The notes: a model not told the origin generated them from the letters alone. DNA of 64,000 nt from Apoda limacodes (GCA_946406115.1 OX291549.1:17135901-17199900), one strand, 5' to 3'. Counted from the stretch's first letter, positions 23,012-36,490 are shown. Program-made: numbers and translations.

Positions 23012-24425
23012 TCCAACAACTAATTAGACAAGCTCATGATAATCTCTGTGATTGTAGCTACAATTAGATAAATTATCATTGGTCTTTATCTACATACAAA
23101 CGGGTTGTTCTGTTGGTGAAGTGTGTTTTTGCCTACCTATTTAGTTTGGTACTAATGTTGTTTATTTATTATGTAATTGCTTGTGTTTTGTTGATTTTAA
23201 ACTTATATAAATGAAATTGTTTATTAAAAGATACCACAGAAGTAGATCAACCATTTTCAGTCATTGAATTCTAATTGAACAGGTATGTCTACTTATTAAA
23301 TGTCAGTTCACATTACTTTTACAGAAAATGGTGATCCTGGCTGGGCTTTCAACAACCGTTAGTTTTCAAAGGTTTGTCTAGTGAAAAAACAAGAATAGGA
23401 GTGAATAACTACTACACATTTTGTTTGTTTAAAATTATTGAAAAACTTGCATGTTGTGCAGCCATTGGTAAAAAATGTGAACTGTCATTTTTTATTTTTA
23501 GATAAATAAGTCAATTGGGATTGTAATTAATCAGAATCATTATTTTTTTACTTATCTAGAGTTTCTGTGAATGCTGCAAAAAAGTTATACTGTCTGTCGG
23601 AGATATAATATTGTAAATCAAAAGTTTTAAGTTGGCAAATAGTTTGTCAGGTACCTCACTGCATTCATCATTATCCCTATATTAAAACAACAGCTATAAT
23701 TTCTATAATATATTTTACTGTATTGAACATACAGTAACTTTATAATACAGTCAATGCTCCTTATCTACAGTTTCAGTATTTGCAAATTGAAAAATTGATA
23801 GTTGTTTCTTTATATGCATACATAGGTAAAACTGTCATTATATTTTTATAATAATACATGTCTATTTACTGTTTACTTTCAGAACACTTGTCGCACATAA
23901 TAATTATATTGTCTTAGCCAAAAATTCTTTGATAAAAGCAGCTGCAATAGGTTACTTATATCACCTTGCCTGGCCTTTCATATAATTTGCCATTTTGAAA
24001 AAATTATATTGTTTTATGAGTTTCAGTTACTGGCCAATATTAATTATTTAAAAATAGTTTATATGTCAAGTTCCATTCTAAAAGCTCTAATAATCCCTTA
24101 GTATACATTTTTCAATTTTATATTATTGTATTGTATTAATTCAAAATACATAGGATTATTTAAAATTTTATATTCTGAAACATCGTTAGACGCTTTACTT
24201 ATGTACTATCATTATTATCATTCATATCGTCATTATAGGATAGTCTTGACAGTGCCTTTATATACTAATTTTGAGTTGCTTACTGTTGGTATTTGGTGCA
24301 ATACAAATAGTAAGAAATGTGTGGGTTTTCCACCCCTTCGAAACTCTGCTGCAAACCAGCTCAGGCAAGGCTCTTTACATCCAGCGAATCTTTAATTAAT
24401 TGGACATGAATTAAATAAAGTTTAA
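23012..24425 (+). other. Probable TBPH 3' UTR, with candidate poly(A) signal AATAAA at 24414-24419
   Basis: The sequence after the stop codon is AT-rich, non-coding and free of recognisable repeats, as expected for a long 3' UTR. An ATTAAA occurs near 23223 and an AATAAA at 24414-24419. Which site is used, or whether the UTR goes further, cannot be told here. Confidence 0.4.
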
Positions 24426-27400
24426 TTTCAAACACAGAAATACTGCATCTCCGACTGACAGTAGTAGACAGTAGAGAGTCAATTATAAAAGTAACAGTGA
24501 CTCACCAATATGTAAAACAACCAGCCTTAAATTAAGACATTAAAAACTGTACATAAAACCAACACTTCCTATAAGATATTTACTACTCAAGAATGAAAAA
24601 CCAATTTGATTCTAGTAAAAACCTAGTAATATTTAACATTTTTGAAAAAAAGCAAGCCTTAGCATCTCCAAATATATATACTTAGCCATACTGTGCTTTT
24701 GTACATTAATAGATATATTCTGTGAGAACAGATTGTTAAAAGTTCATACTTGTGTAATATAAAAATAGAAATCTATGGAATTGTTATATTGTTTATCAAA
24801 TGATGTTGATTATTATAAATTTATTATGTATATGCTTCCCAAAGTGGATATGTGGGTATGAAGATAACTGAGGAAAAGATGTCTATTTTTGACTAAAGTA
24901 AAAGGTAAGAGTATTTTTGTGACTAAGCAATGTTGTTTACTGAATGGGTAGTTGTAAATGTAAATGTGTAATTGTAGAGCAACAATTTTAATTGCGAGTT
25001 GTAATCACTGTACATATTGAAAGGATGGTTCATGTACAAATTTCAAGACTGTAAATTATATTCAGATACCATAATTTCTAAAATCAATATTAATTTTAAT
25101 ATTACATAAGTAACTATATTTGTTATCTTATCAAACAGAAATTTAGTGTTAGCAATTATATATTGCTGCTTTTTTTACTAAACAAATCATGTTTATTCAA
25201 GACCTACATGGTGGTGTTTTTAGAGCTTGTGTGAAAGGGCTCCAAATCTGTTTTGATTTGTCATAAATATTCATAGTTTTACCATATTATATTTTGTTAT
25301 AAATCTTCCAAAGGATGTTTACTAAGTATCTTAGTCCTATCTTATTCATATAGTTAACGTGAAATGACGTAAAGTAAAGCAACAAGTTTGTATTAAAAAA
25401 AAACTGGCTGTTACCCCACAATGTTATTGGAATGATAATTTTCCCATTTCAATAACTAAACCTCTTCATCTTTTTTGGCACTTAATTAATAATAGTCATT
25501 TTGGCCCATAAATATAGAATTTGTTATTAATTTTACTAATGCGCCACCTGTCTGATCCTAGGATAGATCTGTAAAACATTGTTTCAACTAAAAAAAAAAA
25601 TGTGTGAATATGAATCAATCAATTAACAAACTATCAAAAAGTCAAAAAACAAACGCACCCTTGATCATACATATTTGCATTAAGAAATTGGATACAAAGA
25701 TCAAAAGTGCCATTTGTGGGCGTAAATAGTAAATCTTCTATGTCACTGTACGTTAACTATATGTAATAGGAGCTACTGCTAAGTCCTAATTACCTCACTA
25801 ATATGAGTAAAAATCAGCTGTGTTTGTGAGGGAGCAAATAAGTCAACTTGACAGTTCAAAGTACTCAGGTGGGCTTTCCAAAACAACTTTATTGAGGTTC
25901 ACATTGTGTTTTGGGAAGGACAATGATGATTTCTCACTGTCTATCAAGTACACTGGTATGAAACTATTTGTTCTGCTTTTTGGAGTTAAATGTTTGGGAA
26001 TTTTCATGACCTTCTGTGAAGATTACTAAAATAGTGCTTTCAGTGCACAATTCGCAAACAAAATAAATATATAAGCGGATATTTATAGGTTGATAAAGAT
26101 GGCAATACTAAAAAATGGTTTGGTAAGTCAAATCACATACCGGTATCTACACTATAGGTAATTAATTACTTTTAAACACAATCTGCACCTCAAAATCTAG
26201 TAATAATAAACTATATTTTCCACACATTAATTGTATAATAGCAGCATTCATTTTTTTTCTTTTTCAAAATAATATGTTAAGCAGTTTTTAGGTCTGTTAC
26301 ATTTAACAAATTACCTACTATCAGAATAAATAGAGTAAGAGATCTCTTGTACAGTACAACAAGTCTTTTCAAGGCCTATAGGGCGGGGTCAACACTATAT
26401 TTGCCACATTTCTTGCACTTACACATCGCTGTATTTAGTGTCTCTACCTCGATACTCACTACAGGGGACAAGTACAATTTGTGAGTGCAGTAAGATTCAT
26501 TTAAAGGTGTGCTTGTGTAACTCCATATATGAAGATGCCTGGCTATCCTTTATTATACTTACTATGCTACTATGGTTTAACAGACAGACGGAGCTCATTA
26601 AACTTTTTTAAAAGCTTTGAAATACCTTCCCTCCTATCCACAAAACATAAACATAAGATAAACAGACTTTAGCAAAACAAAAAAAGGGGTATTTGTAAAT
26701 TCTACTGTAGGAACGAAAATTGCTTTGGACATTAATTGCTTTTCCTTACTTACAAGTAGAAGTACAATCACTACCTTTCGACTAAAGCAGTTTTTTTACA
26801 TAGGCTGGTTTTCCTTATACCCCTTTTATTAATGTGTTAAAATTTTAAATTTAATAAGATTTTTCATGTCGAAATTTCATGTTATGTGTACCTAATAGTT
26901 CTGTTTATAATTTTTTTATTTGTTTTTCAATGGTGATTCAAAATCTTTATTCTAATGGGTTTCCAAGAACACTTTTGAATCTTCAAGAGAAATAAACAAG
27001 AAAATTACAAACTAATTACAATACCTACTGGTTTATTGCCAATATCCAATAGTTATTCTTTGTAAAACTACAAACGAAACATAATATTAAAGTCAATGAT
27101 TGATTTCAAAACTTGGTCTTTTGGTACTGGTCTTAAAATCTTTTTGAAGATTATGTCAAACGTGTTCTGCTAGATAGTTTAATAAGTAGTAAAATTGCAA
27201 AATTATTTTTCAAGAGACACTTTTCTTTATTTATTGAAACAAAATGTATCTGGTAATAGTTCAAAAAAATTGCTAGTTGATTTTTGTGGGTAGTACATTA
27301 AATAACCGTCGATAAAACATAGAATAATCAATTTTTAGTAAGCTTTTATACTTTTGACTTCAAGGATTAAGCTCTTTTGCTCGTGGTTAATTTCATAATA

Positions 27401-30400
27401 TCCTATTTTCTTCACTGACATGCAGCCATGCAGTTTTTATCATGAATTGTGAATACATTCATACATTTACAAAAATGGGACAAAGTAACAGGTAGGTTCG
27501 GAATCTGGTAGTGAACCTCGGTGCATTATGAGCCGAATTTTTAATGAATTAAGATGTCAGGTTCCACACACACACACATTTTATGTCATATTTTATTATC
27601 TTTACTTGTTAAAAAAATCAAGCATGTATTTATTTAATGGTTTATTTGTATAAAAGTTTACTCAAAATAAGATATTTATTTCAAAGCTAGATGCAAACCT
27701 GGACGCTACTCCTAGAATTGTTTTCTGATGTTATCACCAAAACATACTGATTTGATTATTGACAAGCAATTTGTATTGCTGTTCGTTATATCAATCATTA
27801 TCCTATCTCAAATGTAATATTTGTTTTAAAACAGAAATAATAATAACAAAATGTACCTAATAATAACACTAGCCATTTTGTTTAAGCAGCAAGTAGCCTT
27901 GTATCATAAAAACATATTTATTTTTGTTATGTAAAAAATATTATACTTATAATTATTTCTTACAACTAAATTGTTGACGTGCCTACCTACTACTTACAGA
28001 GGTAGGTACTAAATTTACACGTTACCTGCTTTGATTTTCATGTAAATTGTTTTTCATTTAGGTAAGTATATTTTTGCTTGGTTTTGTTTGTTTAATTAAT
28101 TTATTTAATATGACGGTTTGTTGTTTTGGTTCTAATTTATGCTTGTCGGTATTTTGTAGTGTAAGAATTTTATGTGTGTTATTAGTAGTAGATGGCAACG
28201 TCAGAAATATATATTTTATTCAATTGAGAATGTTAAATTTGTGACTAATTCAGTACATAATATAATGAAAATAATGAATGTGCCTCAAAATATAAATTGA
28301 ATTATCTATTTAGCACCATCGATCAAATTAATCGATGTTTAGCACAGAAGAATTTATTAGGTGTTGAAACAGTAGCTAATCAGGGCCGGTGTTAGAATAA
28401 GACGCAGGCAGATTAAACCGGGATTGCCTAATCTGAATTTTTTGTAGGCGCTGCTCTAATCCAAGCGTCTAATGCCGTATGAGATTGGTTTTATTTTTAT
28501 ATTGCCTAAGTGGGGTGGTGTGGTGCCTAGTGGGCTAATACCGGTACCCCAGACCAGCTTTTTGTTAATTAAAATATCAATACTAAACGTGAAAACTTTT
28601 GGCACCAATTCTAAAATATAATAAAATAAAATAAGAATTTGTCTGGTCTTCAGAGGTAAAGCTGACACCTTTGGTACGTGTACGTGGCATATCTTTACTT
28701 ATGCTTATAAACAAAAAAAAACCAACAATGCAATACTTTGCAATATAATGTAAAAATAAAAGCATTGTGTATTAAGTACTTACATCAACGTTTCTAGATT
28801 TAAAAGCATATTTTACGGGCACTATTTCAGGCACAATTTTATATGAAAACAATTTCGAAGTCAATATTCTATTTGCAAACTTTGTGATGCTTAATTTATC
28901 AATATAGGACCAGTTACGTAGATAATATTTTAAAATTTTCCAACGATTAATTATTTTACTGAAATAGTCGAACACATTTACCTACTACATAATTCTACTG
29001 ATACTAAAATTGGAATGATGAATCGAAAATTTGTAGCCACAAGTGTTACGGTGTATTATATACACAGGTACTCTATTATATTATTTTATGAATGCACTTA
29101 AAATAGGTACTTTGCGCTTTGTAAATGGACTTCAAATTTGCAAAATGATTGGCCCAACATTTTTAGGGATACTTTTTACATACCTCTTTTATGTGAATTT
29201 CTTCTCTCAAGCAGAGAATCTAAAAATTAAAGAGGTAGTGCTAAATAGGCCTTTTCGAATGAAATTGAAATATTTTCTTCTTTTTCTAGTATATTCTAGA
29301 CAACTAACTCCTTTTAATATTTAGTACTTTTTACAGTTTTTTTTAAAGCCGTAAAGTAACTTGACTAACACACAATTGTCTATTCTACAAGGGATAAAGC
29401 AACGGTTCGTTGACTAACAATAATGCAAAGAAATACCACAATGTCTTTCTTACCTCAAAATACTACAGCCAATAATTACCATTACAAGTACCATGTGTTT
29501 ATTTCGATTTTAAAGTGCAAAGTATTTATTTTTTTATATAAGGAATTGTTAAAACTTCAATGTAACTCTAATTATGGACTTAATTGAAAAGAAGGAACTT
29601 GTGTTAATGTGTCTATTTCTTTTGTGAACTCAAAGAGTTGTATATTGGAACTAAAATTAGTTAAAACAGATTTTATATTTATTTTTTTAAATAGTAAACT
29701 TTAAATTTTAAATTTAGAAAGTTGTCAGAGACTGGTCCACTTACATATTTTTACATCCAACGAGTTATTGACCTATGTTTTTATCTATGAATCGAATGAC
29801 AGTCTTAAATGCCTGCCTAATTGATTGTTGTGATAGACGTTGGGGAAAATCGAGTCATGTATGGCTTTAGTGACAATAGGGTGTTTGTGAAGAAGGTCCG
29901 AAAGGAGAACGTTTTAGGTATATAGCGAATTACTGATGAGTATACCGCTTACTACTTGTTTTTATAATTCTTACATTGCGACATTTAATTTTTCTAAAAC
30001 TGCCGAATGTATTTTGCTGAAAAAACATAATAAAATAGAGCATATAGTGAAGTTCGTGACATAGCCCAAAACATGATAACGTATACTCGATAGAACTTTT
30101 TTTTAAAAGTGCTCTTCAAAGTTTTTCAGCAGGTTTTACTTAAAACCTATTGAAGTAAATATGCATCAAATTTGTAAAACGTAGTTTAGACGTCAGTCGT
30201 CGAGGTCGTTACAGAAAGATGAAAGATTTTAAAATTTTTGCTCATTATTTTCTGAAGGATATTTAAGCAATCAGCAATGACATGATCGAGTAATATTGTA
30301 TAAATCTTTGACTTTTACTACTAATATGAAAGGGCATCTAATCGATTCGATTTTCAAATATAAAACAATGCTTATATGCATGTATATTACACAACAAATG

Positions 30401-31247
30401 CTTACATAACTCGATTTTTCTCAACGTTCGTAAAAATAACAGATCGTACCTCACCAACAGATACCTAATAGGTATAGTGCCCCAATAACAGAAATCAGTC
30501 ACTTATTTCGAAACTAAACTCTTTTTCCATATAAACTTTCAAAAATGTCAAATATTTTTTGCTCACACAGTAATGTTTCTGCTCGATTAGTAAACAGGTA
30601 ATATAAACTTCAAATGGCGTTTTTTGAGGTAGGTAATATTAGTGAGGTACGACATGCGACTTAAAAGAATTGACCAGATTCTGGTCAATCTTCTAGATTT
30701 TATAACTTTACCACAATGTTTGTGTAATGTTTGTATGACATTTATGATAATCGCAAGAGTACGATAAATTGATTGATGACTGTCATATCAATTTTATTCA
30801 TAACTTAAATGTGTACCTAACCCCTTACTCATAAAACTGATGAGTGATCTTACGCTTCGGAAGCTCATTTTTGTCATACCATTTAGATTTCTGTCTAATT
30901 TCAACATTGTGTATAATATTTAGCAAATTTTTACTTATATATTTTTTATAAGTAAGGGTGTTAGATATAAGCAAATTATTTATTATACTTATATAAAATT
31001 GTGGTTTGTGGTATTTTTCTTATGAAAATAAAAGAAAACATAAAAAAACGCCCCAACATTTTTGGATAAACCTATCTAATTTATCTATATCATAGTAAAA
31101 GCTAGTGCATGGTAATAAAAAATGTTTACATAAATATAAAATTTCAGTATATAATAATTAACATTAAAGATCACTTTAAATGGTCTGTGATCTATATACC
31201 TACAAGCATCAAGGTTTTGGCACAGAATAGATATATCAGAACGCTCA
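24426..31247. other. Long AT-rich region without supported genes
   Basis: No ORF has family resemblance. It holds a short (CA)n run near 27566-27580, an old relative of the GTCAAA repeat near 26935-26995 and many AT tracts. It is unusually poor in recognisable transposons compared with the rest of the window. A low-confidence exon candidate is listed at 28788-28975. The region could include extended TBPH 3' UTR isoforms. Confidence 0.4.
28788..28975 (-). CDS. Possible coding exon of an unknown gene
   Basis: A minus-strand ORF starting MFDYFSKIINRWKILKYYL ends at a good donor (GTAAGT after 28788) with ...AFKSRNVD. The composition is protein-like (mixed basic and hydrophobic), and a pyrimidine-containing acceptor-like CTATTTCAG also lies within its first codons. 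No partner exon with matching phase was found nearby and no family is recognised. It may be chance. Confidence 0.15.
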
Positions 31248-31396
31248 CTTCACACTGCGCATTAAAAACCCTTCCCCCGCGCGCATACGTCGTGTACATC
31301 AGAGTTCAAGGTATTTCAAAGGCATCTTCTGCCCTTTGCTATTTCGCTGATCTTACGTATGCGCGCGGGGAATAGTTAAAAGCGCTTAGTGTGAAG
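31248..31396. mobile_element. Short MITE with TCA target-site duplication
   Basis: The 149-base element starts CTTCACACTGCGCATTAAAA and ends AAAAGCGCTTAGTGTGAAG. Inner arms CCCCGCGCGCATACGT and ACGTATGCGCGCGGGG are perfect complements and unusually GC-rich. TCA occurs at 31245-31247 and 31397-31399. It has no coding capacity. A three-base duplication would fit a PIF/Harbinger- or CACTA-related MITE, but this is inference. Confidence 0.75.
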
Positions 31397-32204
31397 TCAA
31401 TATTTCTGTTTACATTGTTGTTACACAGCATTCTTTGCTAGGTGCAATAAAATATAAGATTTTTTTTCTCATATATTACCGTAACTATATTGGACAAGTG
31501 CAATGTGCAGTAATACTGAAATTGTAATATTTCTTTGTTTGCGCTGTCAGTAAATTATGTTTAACAGTTTTCCATTTATTTCAATCAACTTCCATCTAAT
31601 TAATTCGCTATATTAAATCGTTTCGCAATGTACCCATATGGGATGGGTACTTTAAGACGGTCATCAAGAAGTCCTGGAAGACTGTCCACGATTTTTTAAA
31701 ATATTATGATGACCGACATTTACAAGTGCCGACACAATGTTACAGCCAGCAATATAAAAGTGCTACAAATATCGAACTAAAAACGATAAAACAAAATATT
31801 AAAATATTTTTATAATTATAATAAAATTCGTGAAATTTCTAAATGGCGTCTTTTCAAATATTTGTCTATTAGTAGTACGTCATTAATTTTAATAAAACAA
31901 AAGCGACAATTTTTAAAACTTTAATGGTCTAACAAAGTACCTATTTTTAATTTATCGACATTTGCATAATCGGAATACTTTTGACGTATTCTGAAATATG
32001 CTCCTCCGCTATGTCACAGTAGATTAGTATTGTCAGAGTTGGTATATTGCCTGTAGCTCAACTTACGGGTCCCCACGCTTCTTGTTACTTTCGCTAGGGT
32101 TGACACTTATGTTTATTAACCGACTTCAGAAAAAGGAGGTTATCATTTGACACGTAAGTATGTAGGTAGGTACCTATGTAATACAATATTGTTAGAATTG
32201 CACA

Positions 32205-32880
32205 ATCCATACTAATATTATAAATGCGAAAGTAACTCTGTCTTACCACTTCACGATTAAACCACTCTACGGATTAAGATGAAATTTGGCAAGGAGATAG
32301 TCTGAGTCCCGGGAAAGGACATAGGCTACTTGAAAACGTCAACTGTGCGTCATTTTTTTCCTTCGTACAATTTTTCTGTACGTGTGTTTGTCATCTAACT
32401 CCTCCTAAACGGCTGTAAAGATTAGGGTGAAATTTTGTCGCAATATTTCAATGGGTTCATGGATGGTTTAAAAACACAATTGGATCCTATAGGTAGCGCT
32501 GCAGTCGGTGTGTCATTATTTTTTTCCTAAACGGCGGGTACGATTTTAATGATATTTTTGTGTATGTTCGAGTGGGTCCCTCCCTACATGCTTTGAAAAC
32601 ATAATTCAACCCGGTCGGTGGCACTGCAGTCGGTGTGTCACTAATCTCCTAAACGACAGGGAAGATGTATTTTTTGTGTACGTTCGAGTGGGTCCCTGCA
32701 TGGTTTGAATTCACAAATGGACCCGGTAGGTGGCCCTGCAGTCGGTGTTTCCCTGATCTAAACGGCAGGGAAGATTTTAATGATATTTTTGTGTACGTTC
32801 GAGTGGATCCCTGCATGGTTTGATAACACAATTGGACCTGGTACGTGGCGCTGCAGTCGGTGTGTCCTAAACGGCAAATA
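32205..32880 (-). repeat. Dispersed repeat with an internal tandem array (~110-125-base period)
   Basis: It opens with CATACTAATATTATAAATGC, an end shared with 50427-51130 and, inverted, with 62160-62295. A unit starting CCTAAACGGC recurs at about 32402, 32527, 32647, 32757 and 32868. Each unit includes TGTACGTTCGAGTGGGTCCC and GGCGCTGCAGTCGGTGTGTC-like blocks. The last unit runs into unrelated DNA at about 32880. Confidence 0.75.
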
Positions 32881-32969
32881 TTGAATGAATACGACAATGA
32901 TTTCAACATTCGCTACATTCAATGTGACTGCTTTATCATCATATACCACAACTGCATTCAGTGTAAATT

Positions 32970-33007
32970 TTCTCCACGCTTGTCCCCTACAACGAAACGA
33001 GGGATGT
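32970..33007 (-). pseudogene. Left remainder of the jockey-like LINE split by the MULE-like element
   Basis: TTCTCCACGCTTG...AACGAGGGATG aligns with the uninterrupted copy at 18160-18197. The sequence that should follow resumes only at 34351 (ACCCGTGAAATAAG against ACCCGTGTAATAAG at 18203). This shows that the DNA between arrived by insertion. Confidence 0.65.
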
Positions 33008-33015
33008 GTGATGAC

Positions 33016-34342
33016 CGTTTATTGCAGATAGCACTCCCAGCCGCACTGGTAGTGCTGTTTACTAATGCTAGCACTACTGGCACCGATCAAATGTTTTATA
33101 GTACAATCGAGGAAAAAAATACAAAAAGAAACCGGCCAAGTGTGAGAAGGAGTTCCGTACGATCTAAGAAGTTTGACGTGTTTTTTTATTTCGTTGGATT
33201 GACGACGAAATGATAGTTTTTCCCTACCGACCAACTGAACGGCACAACTAGTGCGGTCGGAGGGATATGTCGAGCGTTTATAGGCGTTTTAGTTTTTTAT
33301 TTTCAATATTATTGCAAATGACAGCTGTCAAATTAGAAAAATGATCGATCTCATCAAGATCTTTATTTTTGATAGCTGTCAAACTATAAAGAGCTATATC
33401 TCCATAACTAGTGTTCTTAGACTAGCAGTTTCCTTGCAGACATACCTAGGTAGTTTGGCAACTCAATGACTTTAAGGTTAAATAAAAACTTTTTTATGTT
33501 TTTTTTGTCTCATATTTGAAAATTCACTACGAAGCGCATGCCGTTCTTTTTTCAAATTTAGCGCGAAAACAAGCTTTTTAGAAATAAACATTAATACATT
33601 TGAGTATATCAAAGAAGAATGTGGCGACTTAATCAAAATGCCAAAATTTTTGAATGACGTAGAAAGATTTTGGCTCAAGCCATACTTTAGTAAAATGTTA
33701 AGTGTTTACAGTGAACATCACCGCACAAATAATATTTTAGAAGGTTGGCATTCTAAATTGAATAAAGCTTTAAACAAAAACACCGTAACACTGTTACGGC
33801 TTCTGAACGTTTCACGTAAATTCCAAGATATTAAAGTAATAAAACTTAAAACAAATACCAATAAATTTAATAATAATACCATTTCTGCAAGGAAACTGCT
33901 AGTCTAAGATCAATAGTTAGGGAGATATAGCTCTTTCTAGTTTGACATCTGTCATCGAAAATAAACACCTTGATAAGATCTATCATTTCTGCAAGAAGCT
34001 GCTAGTCTAAGATCAATAGTTAGGGAGATATATCTCTTTCTAGTTTGACATCTGTCATCGAAAATAAAGACCTTGATGAGATCTATCATTTCTGCAAGGA
34101 AACTGCTAGTTTAAGATCAATAGTTAGGGAGATATAGCCCTTTCAAGTTTGACAGCTGTCATCAGAAATAAATAATGATTAAAAATTTTGTTAAAAAAAT
34201 AACAAAAAATTCAAAAAATGAAAAAAAAATCCTAGTAATTAACAAATTAACCCTGGCACATTGAGTATAATAATTATTTTTGTTCACGACTGTACTTTAA
34301 AATAAGTATTTGAATGTCTGGTAGTGCTATCTGCAATAAACA
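33016..34342. mobile_element. MULE-like foldback DNA transposon with repeated arms
   Basis: The termini are inverted: CGTTTATTGCAGATAGCACT at the left and the complement of TGTTTATTGCAGATAGCACT at the right. Direct repeats GTGATGAC at 33008-33015 and 34343-34350 fit an 8-base target duplication. Inner arms are also inverted copies: the left one at 33310-33445 and the right one at 33890-34165. The right arm is expanded into three direct units starting at 33896, 33999 and 34103 (period about 104). A transposase remnant lies between the arms. The element interrupts a jockey-like LINE. An arm fragment of the same family is at 12130-12275. Confidence 0.8.
33638..33907 (+). pseudogene. MULE-type transposase C-terminal fragment
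   Basis: The 89-codon frame contains FLNDVERFWLKPYF, then HHRTNNILEGWHSKLNKAL. The pattern TNN-x-x-E-G-W-H is typical of the end of MULE-family transposases and of domesticated proteins derived from them. The DDE catalytic part is missing, and the frame runs into the right arm repeat at its end, so no functional enzyme is made. Its place between inverted arms supports assigning the element to MULE-like transposons. Confidence 0.7.
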
Positions 34343-34350
34343 GTGATGAC

Positions 34351-35045
34351 GACCCGTGAAATAAGCATCTCCAGGACTGTCATCTGCATAGGAATTGATA
34401 TGCAGCAGAAACAGCGTAGGAGGCAGCACAGAGATTTGGGACACCATCATTAATGTCTATGCTATCAAAGCAACAACTGTCAGTCACGGCTCGGCGTCTG
34501 CCGGACAAAAAGCTAGCCACCCATTTGCACAAACCCTCGGGCACTCCGTAAGATGGCAACTTCGATAGAAGACCCCGGTGCCGGACCCGATCGAACGCCT
34601 TCACTATGTCCAGGCTGCATGGCTAGTGCCCAGCGGTGTGTGAGGTACACTAGAAGGTCACCAGTCGAGCGACCGTGGCGAAAGCCATATTGACGGTCGC
34701 TGACCAGGTCGTGTTTTTCTAGGTATCCTAGAAGCTGTGTGTTGATCACACGCTCCATCAACTTGGAGAGGAGAGAGGTAATAGCGATAGGCCTGTGTAC
34801 CGGGTGCACTTTCGCAGGCTTCCATTAAGACGGAAATTGCCTAGTGCGGTAGGAAAGCGTGAAGAGGCGCGTGAGTACAGGACATGACTCAGGAGCACAC
34901 TGCTTAAGCACCACTGCTGTTATAGCGCCTGGCCCATTCTACTTATGAACGTCTAGAGAAAGCAAAGCCCGCCGGACCTCCCGCTGCGTCATGAAGATTT
35001 CCGGCATGGTCTTACCGCACCACAGTATCTTAGGTGGTACAGCAC
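34351..35045 (-). pseudogene. Jockey-like LINE reverse transcriptase relic (right part)
   Basis: Minus-strand pieces run from high to low coordinate: HRPIAITSLLSKLMERVINT, YLEKHDLVSDRQYGFRHGRS, DRVRHRGLLSKLPSYG and LCKWVASFLSGRR. These are RT fingers and palm motifs in the expected order. Frameshifts separate them. The family is that of 17831-19300. It is cut at 34350 by the MULE-like element and continues at 32970-33007. Confidence 0.85.
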
Positions 35046-36490
35046 CTCCGTCGATCATATCGCCTACTCAATTCAATAATGGCATAATTCAAAATATGCT
35101 GATTTCGAGTAATCGCGTTGTAACGGTTCAGCCCGAGCGTAAAAAATCAGAAATTCAGCTATAGGTTAATATTATATGAAAATATTTAAAGAATTGTGGT
35201 ATTTTCTAATTCTTCTAATTCTTTGTTATGTTACAAAGAACTTACAATATATTACTTTGTTTATTATTATTAACTTTTATTATAATTTTGACTCAAGTTC
35301 GGTCATTCAGAGTTGTGTCAGTTTTGAATAAATATATTTGGATTGTTTTGAGTTATTCCGGGTACTGAACTTTAAAAAAATAATTAAGTGTATGAAATTC
35401 AGAAGTAATTAAGATGTTAAATATTACACAACCTATCACCTAATTTAAAATAAGTGATAAAGTAATCAAAGAATGTAATAAAAAAAGAAATACGTTTTGT
35501 CATTTCAGTCATTTGCCCATCATGTCTTGTCAGCAAATTGTACTGAATTTTGGATGAAATCCAAAATTAGCCGTAAATAAAACAATGTGTCGAAATTTTA
35601 AACGGCATTAAAATGTTTTGCTGTAGGCAAGCTCAAAGCGTTCTAAAAATTCCAGTCAATACCTATGAAAAATTATACAAGAAAATCTAGAAAACAAAAT
35701 TTTTAATCAACACGTCCGAAAGTGATAATAAATCAATAAATAAACAAAATATTTGTCTTCTAACAAGAAAAACAATCTTAAAATTAAGTAAAATTTAAGT
35801 ATTTATAATCAAACAAAAAATTCAAAGTTTTAAAGCAGTGAAAATCAACCTGCAGTCCTTCTCCATAGTCAGTCGAATCTGTACATTTTCTTCTTCATAG
35901 GAACAACAATCGAATCATCCTAGCTAACATAGAATCCTCGTCGGTCGCACAAGAAAAAAACAATAGGCTTAGTCTGGAAGTTGTTGGTTCGAGGAAATCA
36001 TGTTGTTTTCTCCAGACTCCAGTAGTAGGTGATACCAATCTATCCCTGTTTGGTTTAGGATAAGAAAACGAAAATATATATCCTGGAGGAAGCTCTAGTT
36101 TGCTAACTGAACTTTCGCAATCAGTTAATAGCGATGGCACGTTTCTTGTGGTTGTTCTTGAGAATTGGTCCTATCTAATTTTGTGACGTAGCTTTCAGCA
36201 GCAACGAGTTAGTGACAAGCCCTGTGGTGGGCTCAGATAAAATAATTAAGATATAATCAGAGATAGCTTAGCTGATTTCGGATTATTTTGAGCAGGGCTA
36301 TTCAACTCTGGCAATGGTACTAAAATTTTCGAAGGAGGCACTTGTTGCTATACATTACTTTTATCGGATGTAGTTGTATTAAGTAGATTTTCTTCTGTTT
36401 GCCGACGAACAAAAGTTTCGTCTTGATAGACTTTTGCAGCCGGCAGCTAAGATATTGAAGGCAAAGTTGTTGTTTTTCATTAAAATCAGG
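35046..36490. other. AT-rich region, no supported gene
   Basis: Short minus-strand ORFs at 35895-36140 and 36320-36520 read like broken protein (for example VSKLELPPGYIFSFSYPK and FNEKQQLCLQYLSCRL). They have no family I recognise and no splice support. They may be part of the mobile-element relic that follows. Confidence 0.35.

Noticed and set aside
30430..30660. Possible MITE with GTACCTCAC/GTGAGGTAC ends
   Set aside because: Only about ten bases of the ends match and no target duplication was seen.
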